Shown here: positions 5,986 through 14,496 of the stretch, piece by piece
Position numbering within the stretch: position 1 is the stretch's first letter
Layout of the letters: every line of letters begins with the position of its first letter
Origin: RYN-433 sp036558265
GTDB taxonomy: Bacteria; Planctomycetota; Phycisphaerae; Tepidisphaerales; Tepidisphaeraceae
Direction: 5' to 3'
DNA: 14,977 bases
NCBI GenBank assembly: GCA_036558265.1
Contig: DATBFY010000183.1
Span: 1 to 14,977, forward strand
Notes under the pieces: model-generated
Databases searched by the model: none
The model's input: the letters and a program-made list of their open reading frames with translations, nothing else
What the model was told of the DNA's origin: nothing
Position numbers and translations under genes: made by a program

Positions 5986-8157
5986 TCACACGTAGGCCGA
6001 CTGCACCGAGGTGAAGACGCTCAGTGCCTGGCTTGCGGTGACGGTGACGTAGCCGTCGTTCGAGCCGTCGTTGCCCGCGCCGTCGGTGCCCCATGGGTTG
6101 CGGAGCACGACCGAGACGGGCACCCGGATCGAGATGCCCAGTATCGTGATCCACTGGTAGTTCACGCGCTCCACCATGTAGGCGTGATTACCGACGCACG
6201 GGCAGCCGGCGGGCGGTGTCATGATGGTGGAGAACGTCACGGCCTTGCCGGCGTCGAGCTCACCGCCGATATAATTCAGGAGTGAGGTCCCGTCCGGTGA
6301 CGACCAGAGGTCGGTGCTGGTCGAACCCAGAGCGTTGAAGGCCTCGCTCATCCAGCCGGCGCTGGTGGAGGCGTAGGTGTTGGCGCCGGTGCGGGCGAAC
6401 GCCCAGGCCTTCTCCATGATGGCCACCCAGCTGGAATTCTGGTGCCCGAGCTTGGCGAAGACGAGGTTCCCCCAGGCGTCCACCGGGAGGTCGCCGTCCA
6501 CCCGCACATATTGGGTGACGCCGCTGCGCACCATCTGGACTGCGTAGGATCCGTCGCCCAGGTCGACGACGCTCTGGCGGATGCGGTTGGGGTCGGTCTT
6601 GGCGGTGGCGGAGAGGGTCGCGAGGAAGTAGCAGTCGCCCACGCCGCCCTGGAAGACGTCGTCCTTGCTCGGCCCGTCGGTTGCGAAGAGCGGGCGGGTC
6701 GAGAAGTTGGATCGCGTGCCCGAGTCGCTTGGGTCGGCGATGTTGTCGCCGTCGAGCGTGCGGTCGGCGCCGTTGGCGAACGACTGCACCTTGTGGACGC
6801 TCGTCAGGCTTTCCCAGAGGCTGGCGTCGGCGACGTTGTCGGCGGTGGTGAAGACGATGTAGGAGTTCTCGTCGATCCAGAAGGAGTCGTAGCCGCCCTC
6901 GCCGTAGAGGACGTCGCCGGTCGCATTGTCGATCGAGACCAGGACGTCGTCGCCGTTGCCGCCGTACATGTAGTCGTTGCCCGCGCCGCCGTAGACGCGG
7001 TCGTTGTTGTCGCCGCCGCAGACGAGGTCGTCGCCGTCGTCGCCGTAGACCGCGTCCATGCCGCCGTAGCCGTAGCAGGTGTCGTTGCCGGCCTCGCCGT
7101 GGAGGACGTTGTTGCCGTAATCGCTGGCGTGGAGCAGGTCGTTGCCCAGACCGCCGTAGAGCTTGTCGTCGCCGGTGTTCTGGGAATAGACGGCCACCCC
7201 GCCGACGCCGCCGTCGAGCACGTCGTCGCCGGCGTAGCCGTAGAGGTAGTCGGTGCCGCCACCCCCCTGGAGGTAGTTGTTGGCGGAGCTGCCGTAGATC
7301 ACGTCGTTGCCATAGCCGCCGTTGACGTTCTCGATGTCGGTGTTGGCGTTGTCGCCCTCGAGGAACTCGCCGTCGTTGGCGAAGCCGTCGAGGCAGACGA
7401 CGACGGCGTTGGTGCGACTGGAATAGTCGGCGGTGTCCACGCCCGAGCCGCCCCACATGGCGTCGGCGCCCGTGCCGCCGTCGAGCAAATCGTTGTCGGC
7501 TTCGCCGTACATGTTGTCGTTGCCGTCGCCGCCGTACAGGTTGTCGTTGCCGTAGTAACCGTACAGGACGTCGTTGCCGTCCTCGCCGTAGAGGCGATCG
7601 TTGCCGTTCCAGCCGTCGAGCACATCGCTGCCGGTATAGCCGTAGAGCACGTCGTCGCCGTCCCCACCGTTCACGTAGTCATCGCCGTTCCACCCGTCCA
7701 GGACGTCGTTGCCGGCGTAGCCGTAGAGGTGGTCGTTGCCGTCGTTGCCCTGGAGGTAGTCGGCGTCGCTCGACCCGTAGAGGTAATCGTCGCCGCTGCC
7801 GCCGTAGAGGTTGGCCCGCGTGATGCCCGTGCTGTAGTTGATCGTGTCGTTGCCGTCATTGCCGTAGACGGTGATCGTGCCGACGTTGGCGAGCCAGTTG
7901 CCGAAGGTCGTGACGCCATTTTCGACGACGCTGAGCCAACCGCCGCTGTAGTTGAGGTTGATCGCATCGTTGCCGACGCCGCCGTTGACCGTCAGCGCGT
8001 GGGTGACCGGGTCGTACGCGGCGCTGAGCATCCGGCGGACCTCCAGCGCCTCGACCAGGGGCGCGCGCGGGCCGGCGCCACCGCCGGGGCGGCGGCAAGG
8101 GACGTGGAAACAGCGACCCGAGACGGAACGAGAGCGTGCACGCCGTCTGCTGCTCAT
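5986..8157 (-). CDS. RTX-repeat protein with C-terminal calpain-family (C2) cysteine protease
   Basis: 723 residues. The N-terminus is very basic (MSSRRRARSRS) and followed by VEALEVRRMLSAAYDP (35-50), which resembles the planctomycetal LEPR-XLL export-associated motif. Residues 58-245 and 275-425 hold two blocks of RTX nonapeptides (GGxGNDxLYG, GYAGNDVLDG), expected to form calcium-binding parallel beta-rolls. Residues 485-723 are a calpain-type peptidase core: FQGGVGDCYFLATLSA (Gln503 for the oxyanion hole, Cys509), GNHAYMVERV (His658) and VVLRNPWGTDG (Asn687), so the Cys-His-Asn triad is complete. Activation by calcium through the RTX part is an inference. Usual RTX proteases carry the repeats at the C-terminus; here the order is reversed. 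AAGGAG (8171-8166) lies 8 nt before the ATG. It appears monocistronic, with a terminator at 5946-5902. Confidence 0.93.
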   Translation of the reverse strand: MSSRRRARSRSVSGRCFHVPCRRPGGGAGPRAPLVEALEVRRMLSAAYDPVTHALTVNGGVGNDAINLNYSGGWLSVVENGVTTFGNWLANVGTITVYGNDGNDTINYSTGITRANLYGGSGDDYLYGSSDADYLQGNDGNDHLYGYAGNDVLDGWNGDDYVNGGDGDDVLYGYTGSDVLDGWNGNDRLYGEDGNDVLYGYYGNDNLYGGDGNDNMYGEADNDLLDGGTGADAMWGGSGVDTADYSSRTNAVVVCLDGFANDGEFLEGDNANTDIENVNGGYGNDVIYGSSANNYLQGGGGTDYLYGYAGDDVLDGGVGGVAVYSQNTGDDKLYGGLGNDLLHASDYGNNVLHGEAGNDTCYGYGGMDAVYGDDGDDLVCGGDNNDRVYGGAGNDYMYGGNGDDVLVSIDNATGDVLYGEGGYDSFWIDENSYIVFTTADNVADASLWESLTSVHKVQSFANGADRTLDGDNIADPSDSGTRSNFSTRPLFATDGPSKDDVFQGGVGDCYFLATLSATAKTDPNRIRQSVVDLGDGSYAVQMVRSGVTQYVRVDGDLPVDAWGNLVFAKLGHQNSSWVAIMEKAWAFARTGANTYASTSAGWMSEAFNALGSTSTDLWSSPDGTSLLNYIGGELDAGKAVTFSTIMTPPAGCPCVGNHAYMVERVNYQWITILGISIRVPVSVVLRNPWGTDGAGNDGSNDGYVTVTASQALSVFTSVQSAYV
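6883..7986 (-). repeat. RTX-coding tandem repeats inside the calpain gene
   Basis: The DNA encoding residues 58-425 is a run of imperfect 27-bp units (one RTX nonapeptide each), in two blocks split by a repeat-poor stretch near residues 246-274. Near-identical longer units also occur, for example GYAGNDVLDGWNGDD and GYTGSDVLDGWNGND. Such tracts favour slippage and copy-number change. The antisense strand stays open for hundreds of codons only because of this periodic composition. Confidence 0.85.
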
Positions 8158-8165
8158 GACAAGGA

Positions 8166-8171
8166 CTCCTT
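8166..8171 (-). promoter_or_regulatory. Ribosome binding site of the RTX-calpain gene
   Basis: AAGGAG on the minus strand, 8 nt before the ATG at 8157. It is the strongest ribosome site in the window and fixes the start, which keeps the basic N-terminus and the EALEVRRMLSA box in the protein. Confidence 0.8.
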
Positions 8172-8280
8172 GCGTAAGGGAGAGGCTATTCGTCCGCTGC
8201 CGGGTCCTCGGAGGCGGTTATCGGGGACGGCCCGGCAAGCGTTGCACGCGACCGGGAGAATTCCCGCTTCAAACCGACGA

Positions 8281-8296
8281 TGCCCTGTTCAGGGCA
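8281..8296. promoter_or_regulatory. Perfect palindrome TGCCCTG-TT-CAGGGCA upstream of the calpain gene
   Basis: Two 7-bp arms around a 2-bp centre, about 125 bp upstream of the calpain ATG, and directly followed by an AT-rich patch (attgtagcgattgcatcaaat) that stands out in this GC-rich stretch. On the minus strand TACAAT (8303-8298) in that patch could be a -10 box, but no -35 partner is convincing. Candidate operator. Confidence 0.35.
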
Positions 8297-8631
8297 ATTG
8301 TAGCGATTGCATCAAATGGGTCGCGCGCGGTCGGGTGCAACGCCCCGGTCGTCCGACGCGATAACCCGGTGAGCGTCCCTCGCGCTGGCGGGGGGCGCGC
8401 GCGCATGGTGAGTTCACGTCTGCTTGTGACCGCTCGCCCGCGCCGCCGTGCGGAGCACCGCGTTCTTTTGTGAAAAGTCAGGAGCTTTGGTTCACGGGCC
8501 TACCCCGGATAGTCCGAATAAAGAGAAGGTGGGAGGCGCTTGCGTGCGGCGGCGGCGGCGGTTGGTGCGCCGCGCGGGACGCAGTCGCGGACCATCCCGA
8601 TTTTGCCCTGCGCAAAATTGGAATGGGTCGG

Positions 8632-8637
8632 TATAAT
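8632..8637 (+). promoter_or_regulatory. Isolated consensus -10 box TATAAT
   Basis: A perfect TATAAT in a GC-rich intergenic region. At 17 nt upstream there is only TGCGCA (8609-8614); TTGCCC (8603-8608) is too far at 23 nt. No extended -10 TGn. If functional it would start a plus-strand transcript near 8644, about 680 nt before prkA, either a long leader or a small RNA. Confidence 0.25.
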
Positions 8638-8804
8638 TTGGTGAAGGTTACGGGGAGTCTTTTCGGGGTCCGCGCCGGGTCGCTGCCCGCCGCGGGGGCC
8701 ACCTGGAAGTTCCTCCTCCTCTCGCACCGGCCACGTGGGACGCCGAACCCGGGCTCAACATTCGGCGTCTTATTAGGTGGTGGGTCGAGAGAGTCGATCG
8801 ATCT

Positions 8805-8825
8805 CGGGTGGGCCAAGCCCACCCG
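8805..8825. repeat. 9-bp hairpin CGGGTGGGC-CAA-GCCCACCCG (REP-like)
   Basis: Perfect inverted repeat with 9-bp arms and a 3-nt loop, without a following T-tract. It has the same size and layout as the hairpin at 3524-3544 but a different sequence. Short palindromes of the type GGGTGGGC...GCCCACC are, from memory, dispersed in several bacterial phyla including Planctomycetota. Function unknown. Confidence 0.55.
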
Positions 8826-9309
8826 TTACCCGAACGAGCCAGGCTCGAACCGCACGCGGGGGCGACAATGTACGCCGCGCGTGCGGGTGGACGATAGGTG
8901 CATGTGCCCGAGTCGTCGGGGCCGCCGCCGGGATGTGTGTCACGCGCGCGCCTCGTGTTCACGCGCGCGGGGATGACTTGTCCTGGCAAGGCCGCTAGCC
9001 GCTGTGCCGAGAGTTTGTCGTACCGCCGCCGGACCGGCCGTCCCATTCGATCGCCGGCCCCGGGCGACGCGCTTCCGACTCCGCCGCCGCCGACGCCCGA
9101 CCCTTCGGTGCGTGTGCCGGTCGCCCGCAACATGACGGGACCGGTGGCAGCGCGGGGTTCCCTCCCGCCCGCGCCGCCGACCATTCGGAAATCCCGTCTT
9201 TAGATTCCGCCGCGACCGAACGAACGTCGGCGCGGTGGCCGTGTCTGGTCAGAATCGATCCCCGCGCCGCGTTCGTATGGTGCGCGCGCGGCGGACGCGC
9301 GCGTAACTC

Positions 9310-9313
9310 GGAG
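9310..9313 (+). promoter_or_regulatory. Ribosome binding site deciding the prkA start
   Basis: GGAG (9310-9313) touches the ATG at 9314, which makes that codon unlikely as a start, but lies 9 nt before the in-frame ATG at 9323. This favours 9323. Confidence 0.5.
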
Positions 9314-9322
9314 ATGAATCAC

Positions 9323-11404
<2,082 letters not shown>

Positions 11405-11408
11405 TGGG

Positions 11409-11489
11409 AAGGATGAGGGTGGAAGGATGAAGGATGAAACAGATCACGGCCTGATCCGATTCATCCTTCTGCCTTCAGTCTTCATCCTT
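11409..11489. repeat. Degenerate inverted repeat, AAGGATGAAG / CTTCATCCTT type
   Basis: Two perfect 10-bp inverted pairs: AAGGATGAAG (11423-11432) with CTTCATCCTT (11480-11489), and GAAGGATGAA (11429-11438) with TTCATCCTTC (11460-11469). A further AAGGATGA copy sits at 11409-11416. The RNA could fold into alternative hairpins. It fills the spacer between prkA and the small membrane gene. Sequences that translate to '...KDEGGRMKDE...FILLPSVFIL' are, from memory, a frequent dispersed intergenic repeat in planctomycetes and other bacteria, so this is probably a member of that family. Confidence 0.7.
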
Positions 11490-11496
11490 GGATTGC

Positions 11497-11721
11497 ATGG
11501 ATAGACAGATCAAGAAATCCGGCCTCAACCTGATTCTGGCCGGTGTGCTGGGCGTGCTGTTCTTCTGGCTGACGGACCCTATCTTCGGCATCGGACACAA
11601 GAACTTCGAAAATCCGGTGGACGCGATGAACGAGGCGTCGCTGGGCACGATCGCGGGCATCGCCGGCTCGGTCGCGCTTCTGGCGCTTGGGCTGTGGATG
11701 ATGACGCGCAAGCCGACGTAA
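11497..11721 (+). CDS. Small two-helix membrane protein between prkA and yeaH
   Basis: 74 residues. Two hydrophobic segments: 10-26 (LNLILAGVLGVLFFWLT) and 50-69 (GTIAGIAGSVALLALGLWMM), joined by a short loop with IFGIGHKNFENPVDAMNE, and a basic tail (TRKPT). No family recognised. The codon use is GC3-rich like prkA and yeaH, and its strand and position suggest co-expression with them; a membrane partner of the PrkA/YeaH pair is only an inference. The start was put at ATG 11497; TTG 11488 is an alternative. No clear ribosome binding site, because the repeat at 11409-11489 runs up to the start. Confidence 0.72.
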   Translation: MDRQIKKSGLNLILAGVLGVLFFWLTDPIFGIGHKNFENPVDAMNEASLGTIAGIAGSVALLALGLWMMTRKPT

Positions 11722-11772
11722 ACTGCAATATGAACTACTGACTGCAGACTATTGACTACCGGCCACTCAACC
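11722..11772 (+). repeat. Degenerate GACT-rich short repeat between the membrane gene and yeaH
   Basis: The spacer reads ...GAACTACTGACTGCAG then ACTATTGACTACCGGCC, with GACT/TGACTA recurring every 7-12 nt. The minus strand translates to VEWPVVNSLQSVV, like the 'SGQWSVVSGQ' spurious reading of a common intergenic repeat family. No inverted pair and no ribosome site for yeaH is visible in it. Confidence 0.45.
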
Positions 11773-11773
11773 A

Positions 11774-12868
11774 ATGGTCCTCAAGATCGAAAAAGACCAC
11801 CAGCGCTTCCGACAGATCGTCAAGGGACGCATCCGCGACGACCTGCGGAAGTTCCTCACCAAGGGTGAGCTGATCGGCAAGGAGGGCAAGCACCTGATCA
11901 GCATCCCGGTGCGCGGGATCGAGCTGCCGCACTTCCGCTACGGCGACAACTCGCAGGGCATCGGCGCCGGCGACGGCAAGGAGGGCGACACCGTCGGCCA
12001 GGGCAAGGGCAAGACGCAGGGCGGCACCGACCAGGGCCACCATCTGATGGAGGTCGATCTCACGCTGGACGAGCTCGCGGAGATCCTCGCCGAAGAGCTC
12101 AAGCTCCCCCGCATTGAGCCCAAGGGCAAGCACCGCATCACGACCATTAAGGACAAGTACTCGTCCCTTCGCCGGGTCGGCCCCAACTCGCTGCGGCACT
12201 TCAAGCGGTCGTTCAAGGAAGCTCTGAAGCGCCAACTGATGACCGGCGATTACGACCCGGACGATCCGGTCATCATCCCGCAGAAGAAGGACATCCGCTA
12301 CCGGAGCTGGAAGGAGGTCAAGAGCCCGCAATCCAACGCGGTCATCGTCTTCATGATGGACGTCTCGGGCTCGATGGGCGAAGAGCAGAAGGAGCTGGTG
12401 CGGCTCGAATCCTTCTGGATCGACACATGGCTGCGCAAGAACTACGAGGGGATCGAGAGCCGCTACATCGTCCACGACGTGAGCGCCAAGGAGGTCGATA
12501 AGCACACGTTCTACCACCTGCGCGAGGACGGCGGCACGAAGATCTCCAGCGCGTTCCGCACGTGCAAGCAGCTCCTCGACCAGCACTACTCGCCGGACGA
12601 GTGGAACATCTACCTCTTCCACTTCTCCGACGGCGACAACAGTTCGGAGGCCGACAGCCGCGACTGCGTCAAGATCCTCAAGGAACAGCTCCTGCCGATC
12701 GCCAACATGTTCGGCTACTGCCAGGTCGCCAGCGCTTATGGCAGCGGGAACTTCATCAACGTGCTGCACGAGCACCTGCGGAACCACGAGAAGGTGCTGA
12801 CCAGCCGCGTGAACTCGAAGGACGATATTTACGACAGCATTAAGACTTTTTTTGGGAAGGGACACTAG
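11774..12868 (+). CDS. yeaH: YeaH/YhbH family protein (DUF444), VWA-like partner of PrkA
   Basis: 364 residues, cytoplasmic. The N-terminus (DHQRFRQIVKGRIRDDLRKF, residues 8-27) and a Gly-rich stretch (60-89) are typical of DUF444. From about residue 185 a von Willebrand A-like domain begins: VIVFMMDVSGSMG gives the MIDAS signature D196-x-S198-x-S200, followed by GGTKISSA (253-260, T255) and LFHFSDGDNSS (281-291). These are the metal-ion-binding positions, so cation-dependent binding of a partner is expected. The length is slightly below E. coli YeaH and Bacillus YhbH. In many bacteria the gene lies directly after prkA; here a 74-residue membrane gene and repeat DNA intervene. An antisense frame at 11756-12940 is longer but is a shadow. 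The start ATG lacks a Shine-Dalgarno sequence. Confidence 0.96.
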   Translation: MVLKIEKDHQRFRQIVKGRIRDDLRKFLTKGELIGKEGKHLISIPVRGIELPHFRYGDNSQGIGAGDGKEGDTVGQGKGKTQGGTDQGHHLMEVDLTLDELAEILAEELKLPRIEPKGKHRITTIKDKYSSLRRVGPNSLRHFKRSFKEALKRQLMTGDYDPDDPVIIPQKKDIRYRSWKEVKSPQSNAVIVFMMDVSGSMGEEQKELVRLESFWIDTWLRKNYEGIESRYIVHDVSAKEVDKHTFYHLREDGGTKISSAFRTCKQLLDQHYSPDEWNIYLFHFSDGDNSSEADSRDCVKILKEQLLPIANMFGYCQVASAYGSGNFINVLHEHLRNHEKVLTSRVNSKDDIYDSIKTFFGKGH

Positions 12869-12872
12869 GTTA

Positions 12873-12880
12873 AGAGGTGA
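12873..12880 (+). promoter_or_regulatory. Ribosome binding site fixing the GTG start of the ACP-like gene
   Basis: AGAGGTGA, 4 nt before GTG 12885 and 4 nt after the yeaH stop. The same eight bases precede spoVR at 14480-14487. It decides for GTG 12885 against the TTG at 12852, which would overlap yeaH. Confidence 0.6.
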
Positions 12881-12884
12881 TCGG

Positions 12885-13148
12885 GTGGGCTTGGTCGGTG
12901 TGATCATCGCGATGGAGTTGGAGGATCGGTTCGCGATCAAGATACCGGATGCCGACGCACAGCGACTGAGGACACCTCGCGAGATCGCAACTTACGTGTA
13001 CGATCGCACTCGAGCGCACAAGGACCCACCGACTGCCGAGGCAATTGAAACGATTGTGACGGACCTAATCACACGCGAAATGGGTCTCGACAAGGCCGAG
13101 GTGCTTCCCGATGCCGACCTCGTGCGCGATTTGGGAATGGACAGGTGA
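12885..13148 (+). CDS. Acyl-carrier-protein-like protein in permuted order, without the attachment Ser
   Basis: 87 residues from GTG 12885. Residues 1-45 (MGLVGVIIAMELEDRF, AIKIPDADAQRLRTP, REIATYVYDR) match the second half of an ACP, from helix II onward. Residues 48-87 (PTAEAIETIVTDLIT, REMGLDKAEVLPDADL, VRDLGMDR) match the first half, helix I and loop I, and stop exactly where the DSL motif with the phosphopantetheine Ser should follow (DLGMD-R-stop). The order of halves is thus swapped and the Ser is absent from both ends. Either this is a circularly permuted ACP fold or the remnant of a recombined tandem ACP pair. Codons are less GC3-rich (ATA, ACA, GCA, CTA, ATT) than in yeaH, so transfer or relaxed selection is possible. 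The good ribosome site supports expression. It lies 16 bp after yeaH and 23 bp before the Uma2 gene. Confidence 0.75.
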   Translation: MGLVGVIIAMELEDRFAIKIPDADAQRLRTPREIATYVYDRTRAHKDPPTAEAIETIVTDLITREMGLDKAEVLPDADLVRDLGMDR

Positions 13149-13171
13149 TCTTGTAATAATCGACCTTTCAA

Positions 13172-13738
13172 ATGACCCTCCAGCAGTCCAACATCTCCGA
13201 CGAACAACTCCACCACGCCCGCGAAACGGGGGGCGTGGAATTCGTGAACGGGCAAATCGTGGAGAAGCCGGTGAGCAAGGAATCCAGTCGTATCGCCGCA
13301 AGGATCATCTATCTCTTACAACGGCACGTTGAGGAACGCGGCGGTGCCGAAGTCTACGGTGCCGACCTCGGCTATCAATGTTTTCCGGAAGAACCTCTTC
13401 GCTTTCGCAAACCTGACGGATCGGTCGTCCGGTCCGAGCGCCTCGCCGACCTCGAACCCGATCCCGGCCTGATGCCGATCCCGGCAGACTTGGTCGTCGA
13501 AGTGCTCTCCCCCAACGAGTTCGCCTACGACGTCGGAAAGAAGGTCGAGGAATACCTGGCGAACGGCTTCAATCTGGTCTGGATCGTCCAACCGAACACC
13601 AGGACCGTCACGATCCACCGCGCCGACGGCAGCGTAACCAAGCTCCACGAAAGCGGTGAGATCACCGGCGAGACGGCGCTCCACAACTTCCGTTGCAAGC
13701 TCGCCGAGTTTTTCGCGCTGGCGCCTGCCGTGCCCTAG
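13172..13738 (+). CDS. Uma2 family (DUF820) PD-(D/E)XK nuclease-like protein
   Basis: 188 residues. The family core is clear: FRKPDGSVV (D82), IPADLVVEVLSPNEFAYDV (E110), then KKVEEYLANGFNLVWIVQPNTRTVTIHR over 123-150, with K123/K124 and E126. These fit the PD-ExK active site of the restriction-endonuclease fold. The family is very numerous in planctomycetes and cyanobacteria, mostly in dispersed copies, and the biological role of Uma2 proteins is not established. The N-terminus (EFVNGQIVEKPVSKESSRIAARII) is also typical. The product is cytoplasmic, with no signal peptide. The ribosome site before ATG 13172 is poor. Its presence within the PrkA-YeaH-SpoVR stretch is not a usual association. 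Confidence 0.92.
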   Translation: MTLQQSNISDEQLHHARETGGVEFVNGQIVEKPVSKESSRIAARIIYLLQRHVEERGGAEVYGADLGYQCFPEEPLRFRKPDGSVVRSERLADLEPDPGLMPIPADLVVEVLSPNEFAYDVGKKVEEYLANGFNLVWIVQPNTRTVTIHRADGSVTKLHESGEITGETALHNFRCKLAEFFALAPAVP

Positions 13739-13764
13739 GGCGGGCCCACGCCATCGTTTCTTCC

Positions 13765-14091
13765 ATGCCGGACGACCCCATCCCCATCCTCTCCCAGGGC
13801 CACGACATCGCCGCCTCCGCCGCGCTGGTCTGCGTCCACGTCGCCAAACAGGGCCTGCCGATCCGCCTGGCCCGCCGCGACGAGCCCATTCACGAGGTGG
13901 ACACCGGCTGGCAATTCCACTGTGACGTCCGATCCCACGATTTTGAAACCGACGCCGTCGTCTGGTCGATCCGGGAAGTCGTGGCCCACGACGCCAGCGT
14001 TCTGACCATCCTCGACAACCGGCCAAATACGGCCTTCCGCCGCGAATCGTTGGCCGCGGATTGGTCCCCCGAACCTTACGAAATCGAGTAG
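13765..14091 (+). CDS. DUF2185 / Imm33-like protein
   Basis: 108 residues from ATG 13765; an upstream frame to ATG 13693 overlaps the Uma2 gene and reads as non-protein (MQARRVFRAGACRA), so the shorter start is preferred. The C-terminal part EVDTGWQFHCDVRSHDFETD (44-63), SIREVVAHDASVLTILDNRPNTAFRRE (68-94) resembles DUF2185, whose members have DSGWRF...SG, DPsiLplLdaPxGtAFeR and are grouped with immunity proteins (Imm33). Family likeness is by motif only. Immunity proteins neutralise a secreted toxin encoded nearby; no such toxin is visible, so the protein may be an orphan copy or a house-keeping relative. It lies 26 bp after the Uma2 gene. Confidence 0.7.
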   Translation: MPDDPIPILSQGHDIAASAALVCVHVAKQGLPIRLARRDEPIHEVDTGWQFHCDVRSHDFETDAVVWSIREVVAHDASVLTILDNRPNTAFRRESLAADWSPEPYEIE

Positions 14092-14149
14092 AATGTGAAG
14101 TCGAAGCCGCGTGACGTACTCATCCTGACCCGCACCACGGAACGACGCC

Positions 14150-14413
14150 ATGCCCCGCCGCCGCCGCGTCTACGTCATTCGTCTGGAGGACCTGCTCGCA
14201 GACGACCCACCGCCCCCGTCGCGCTTGCGCCCGATCCTTCGCGCGCTGGCCGTCACCCTGGGCTTCGTCGGCCTGGGCGTCGGCTTGATCAAGTTGATCG
14301 CCGCCCTCTTCCCCGCACAAGCCGCCCAGACCATCGTTCCCGCCGCGATCGGCTACAGCCTGATCATCCTGCTCTTCATCTCCCTCGCCAAGCGCATCCA
14401 CCACATCTGGTGA
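14150..14413 (+). CDS. Small two-helix membrane protein upstream of spoVR
   Basis: 87 residues. A basic N-terminus (MPRRRRVYVIRLEDLLADDPPPP) is followed by hydrophobic segments at 31-53 (ALAVTLGFVGLGVGLIKLIAAL) and 60-80 (TIVPAAIGYSLIILLFISLA) and a short basic tail (KRIHHIW). No family recognised. It differs in sequence from the 74-residue membrane protein at 11497-11721 but shares the layout, two helices and basic ends. A weak GGA lies 8 nt before the ATG. GC3-rich codons like the neighbouring genes support that it is real. Confidence 0.68.
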   Translation: MPRRRRVYVIRLEDLLADDPPPPSRLRPILRALAVTLGFVGLGVGLIKLIAALFPAQAAQTIVPAAIGYSLIILLFISLAKRIHHIW

Positions 14414-14420
14414 TCCGGCC

Positions 14421-14450
14421 TTCTCACGTTTCACGTCTTCACGTTTCACG
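14421..14450 (+). repeat. 15-bp tandem repeat (TCACGTTTCACG type) upstream of spoVR
   Basis: Two adjacent 15-bp units, TTCTCACGTTTCACG (14421-14435) and TCTTCACGTTTCACG (14436-14450), 13 of 15 identical. Each contains CACGTTTCACG. It sits between the membrane gene stop and the spoVR ribosome site. Similar 'cacgtttcacgtttcacg' spacers are, from memory, recurrent in planctomycete intergenic DNA. Confidence 0.6.
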
Positions 14451-14479
14451 CGCCTGCCGTTCGCTGACTACAATCCCTT

Positions 14480-14487
14480 AGAGGTGA
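14480..14487 (+). promoter_or_regulatory. Ribosome binding site of spoVR
   Basis: AGAGGTGA, 9 nt before ATG 14497. It is identical to the site before the ACP-like gene (12873-12880). Confidence 0.6.
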
Positions 14488-14496
14488 CCTAACCCC

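Larger units (their letters stand above)
8158..9309. other. 1.15-kb intergenic region without a credible gene
   Basis: The region separates the divergent calpain and prkA genes. Open frames exist on both strands (for example 8470-8976 plus and 8648-9184 minus), but their products are Arg/Pro/Gly-rich, match no family I know and show no codon preference like the neighbours. Structures seen: the palindrome at 8281-8296, an AT-rich patch at 8297-8317, TATAAT at 8632-8637, a 9-bp hairpin at 8805-8825, and a 10-bp direct repeat CACGCGCGCG at 8941-8950 and 8960-8969. Towards prkA it is CG-dinucleotide rich (9280-9303). It may hold long 5' leaders, promoters or an unannotated small RNA; nothing firmer can be said. 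Confidence 0.6.

Noticed and set aside
6883..7986. CRISPR-like periodic repeats
   Set aside because: The 27-bp periodicity encodes RTX nonapeptides in frame, without conserved repeats and unique spacers.
6442..8364. 640-codon plus-strand frame opposite the RTX-calpain gene
   Set aside because: Val/Ala/Asp-rich periodic translation produced by reading RTX repeats backwards; the minus strand has the calpain triad, a ribosome site and a terminator.
8841..8905. GGTTCGAGCC on the minus strand resembling a tRNA T-loop
   Set aside because: No matching T-stem, anticodon arm or acceptor stem around it.
8470..9184. Open frames in the intergenic region (8470-8976 plus, 8648-9184 minus)
   Set aside because: Arg/Gly/Pro-rich translations typical of random GC-rich DNA, no ribosome site and no family likeness.
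11756..12940. 394-codon minus-strand frame across yeaH
   Set aside because: Longer than yeaH but a Leu/Val/Asp shadow without domain motifs; the plus strand shows the DVSGSMG MIDAS motif and DUF444 hallmarks.
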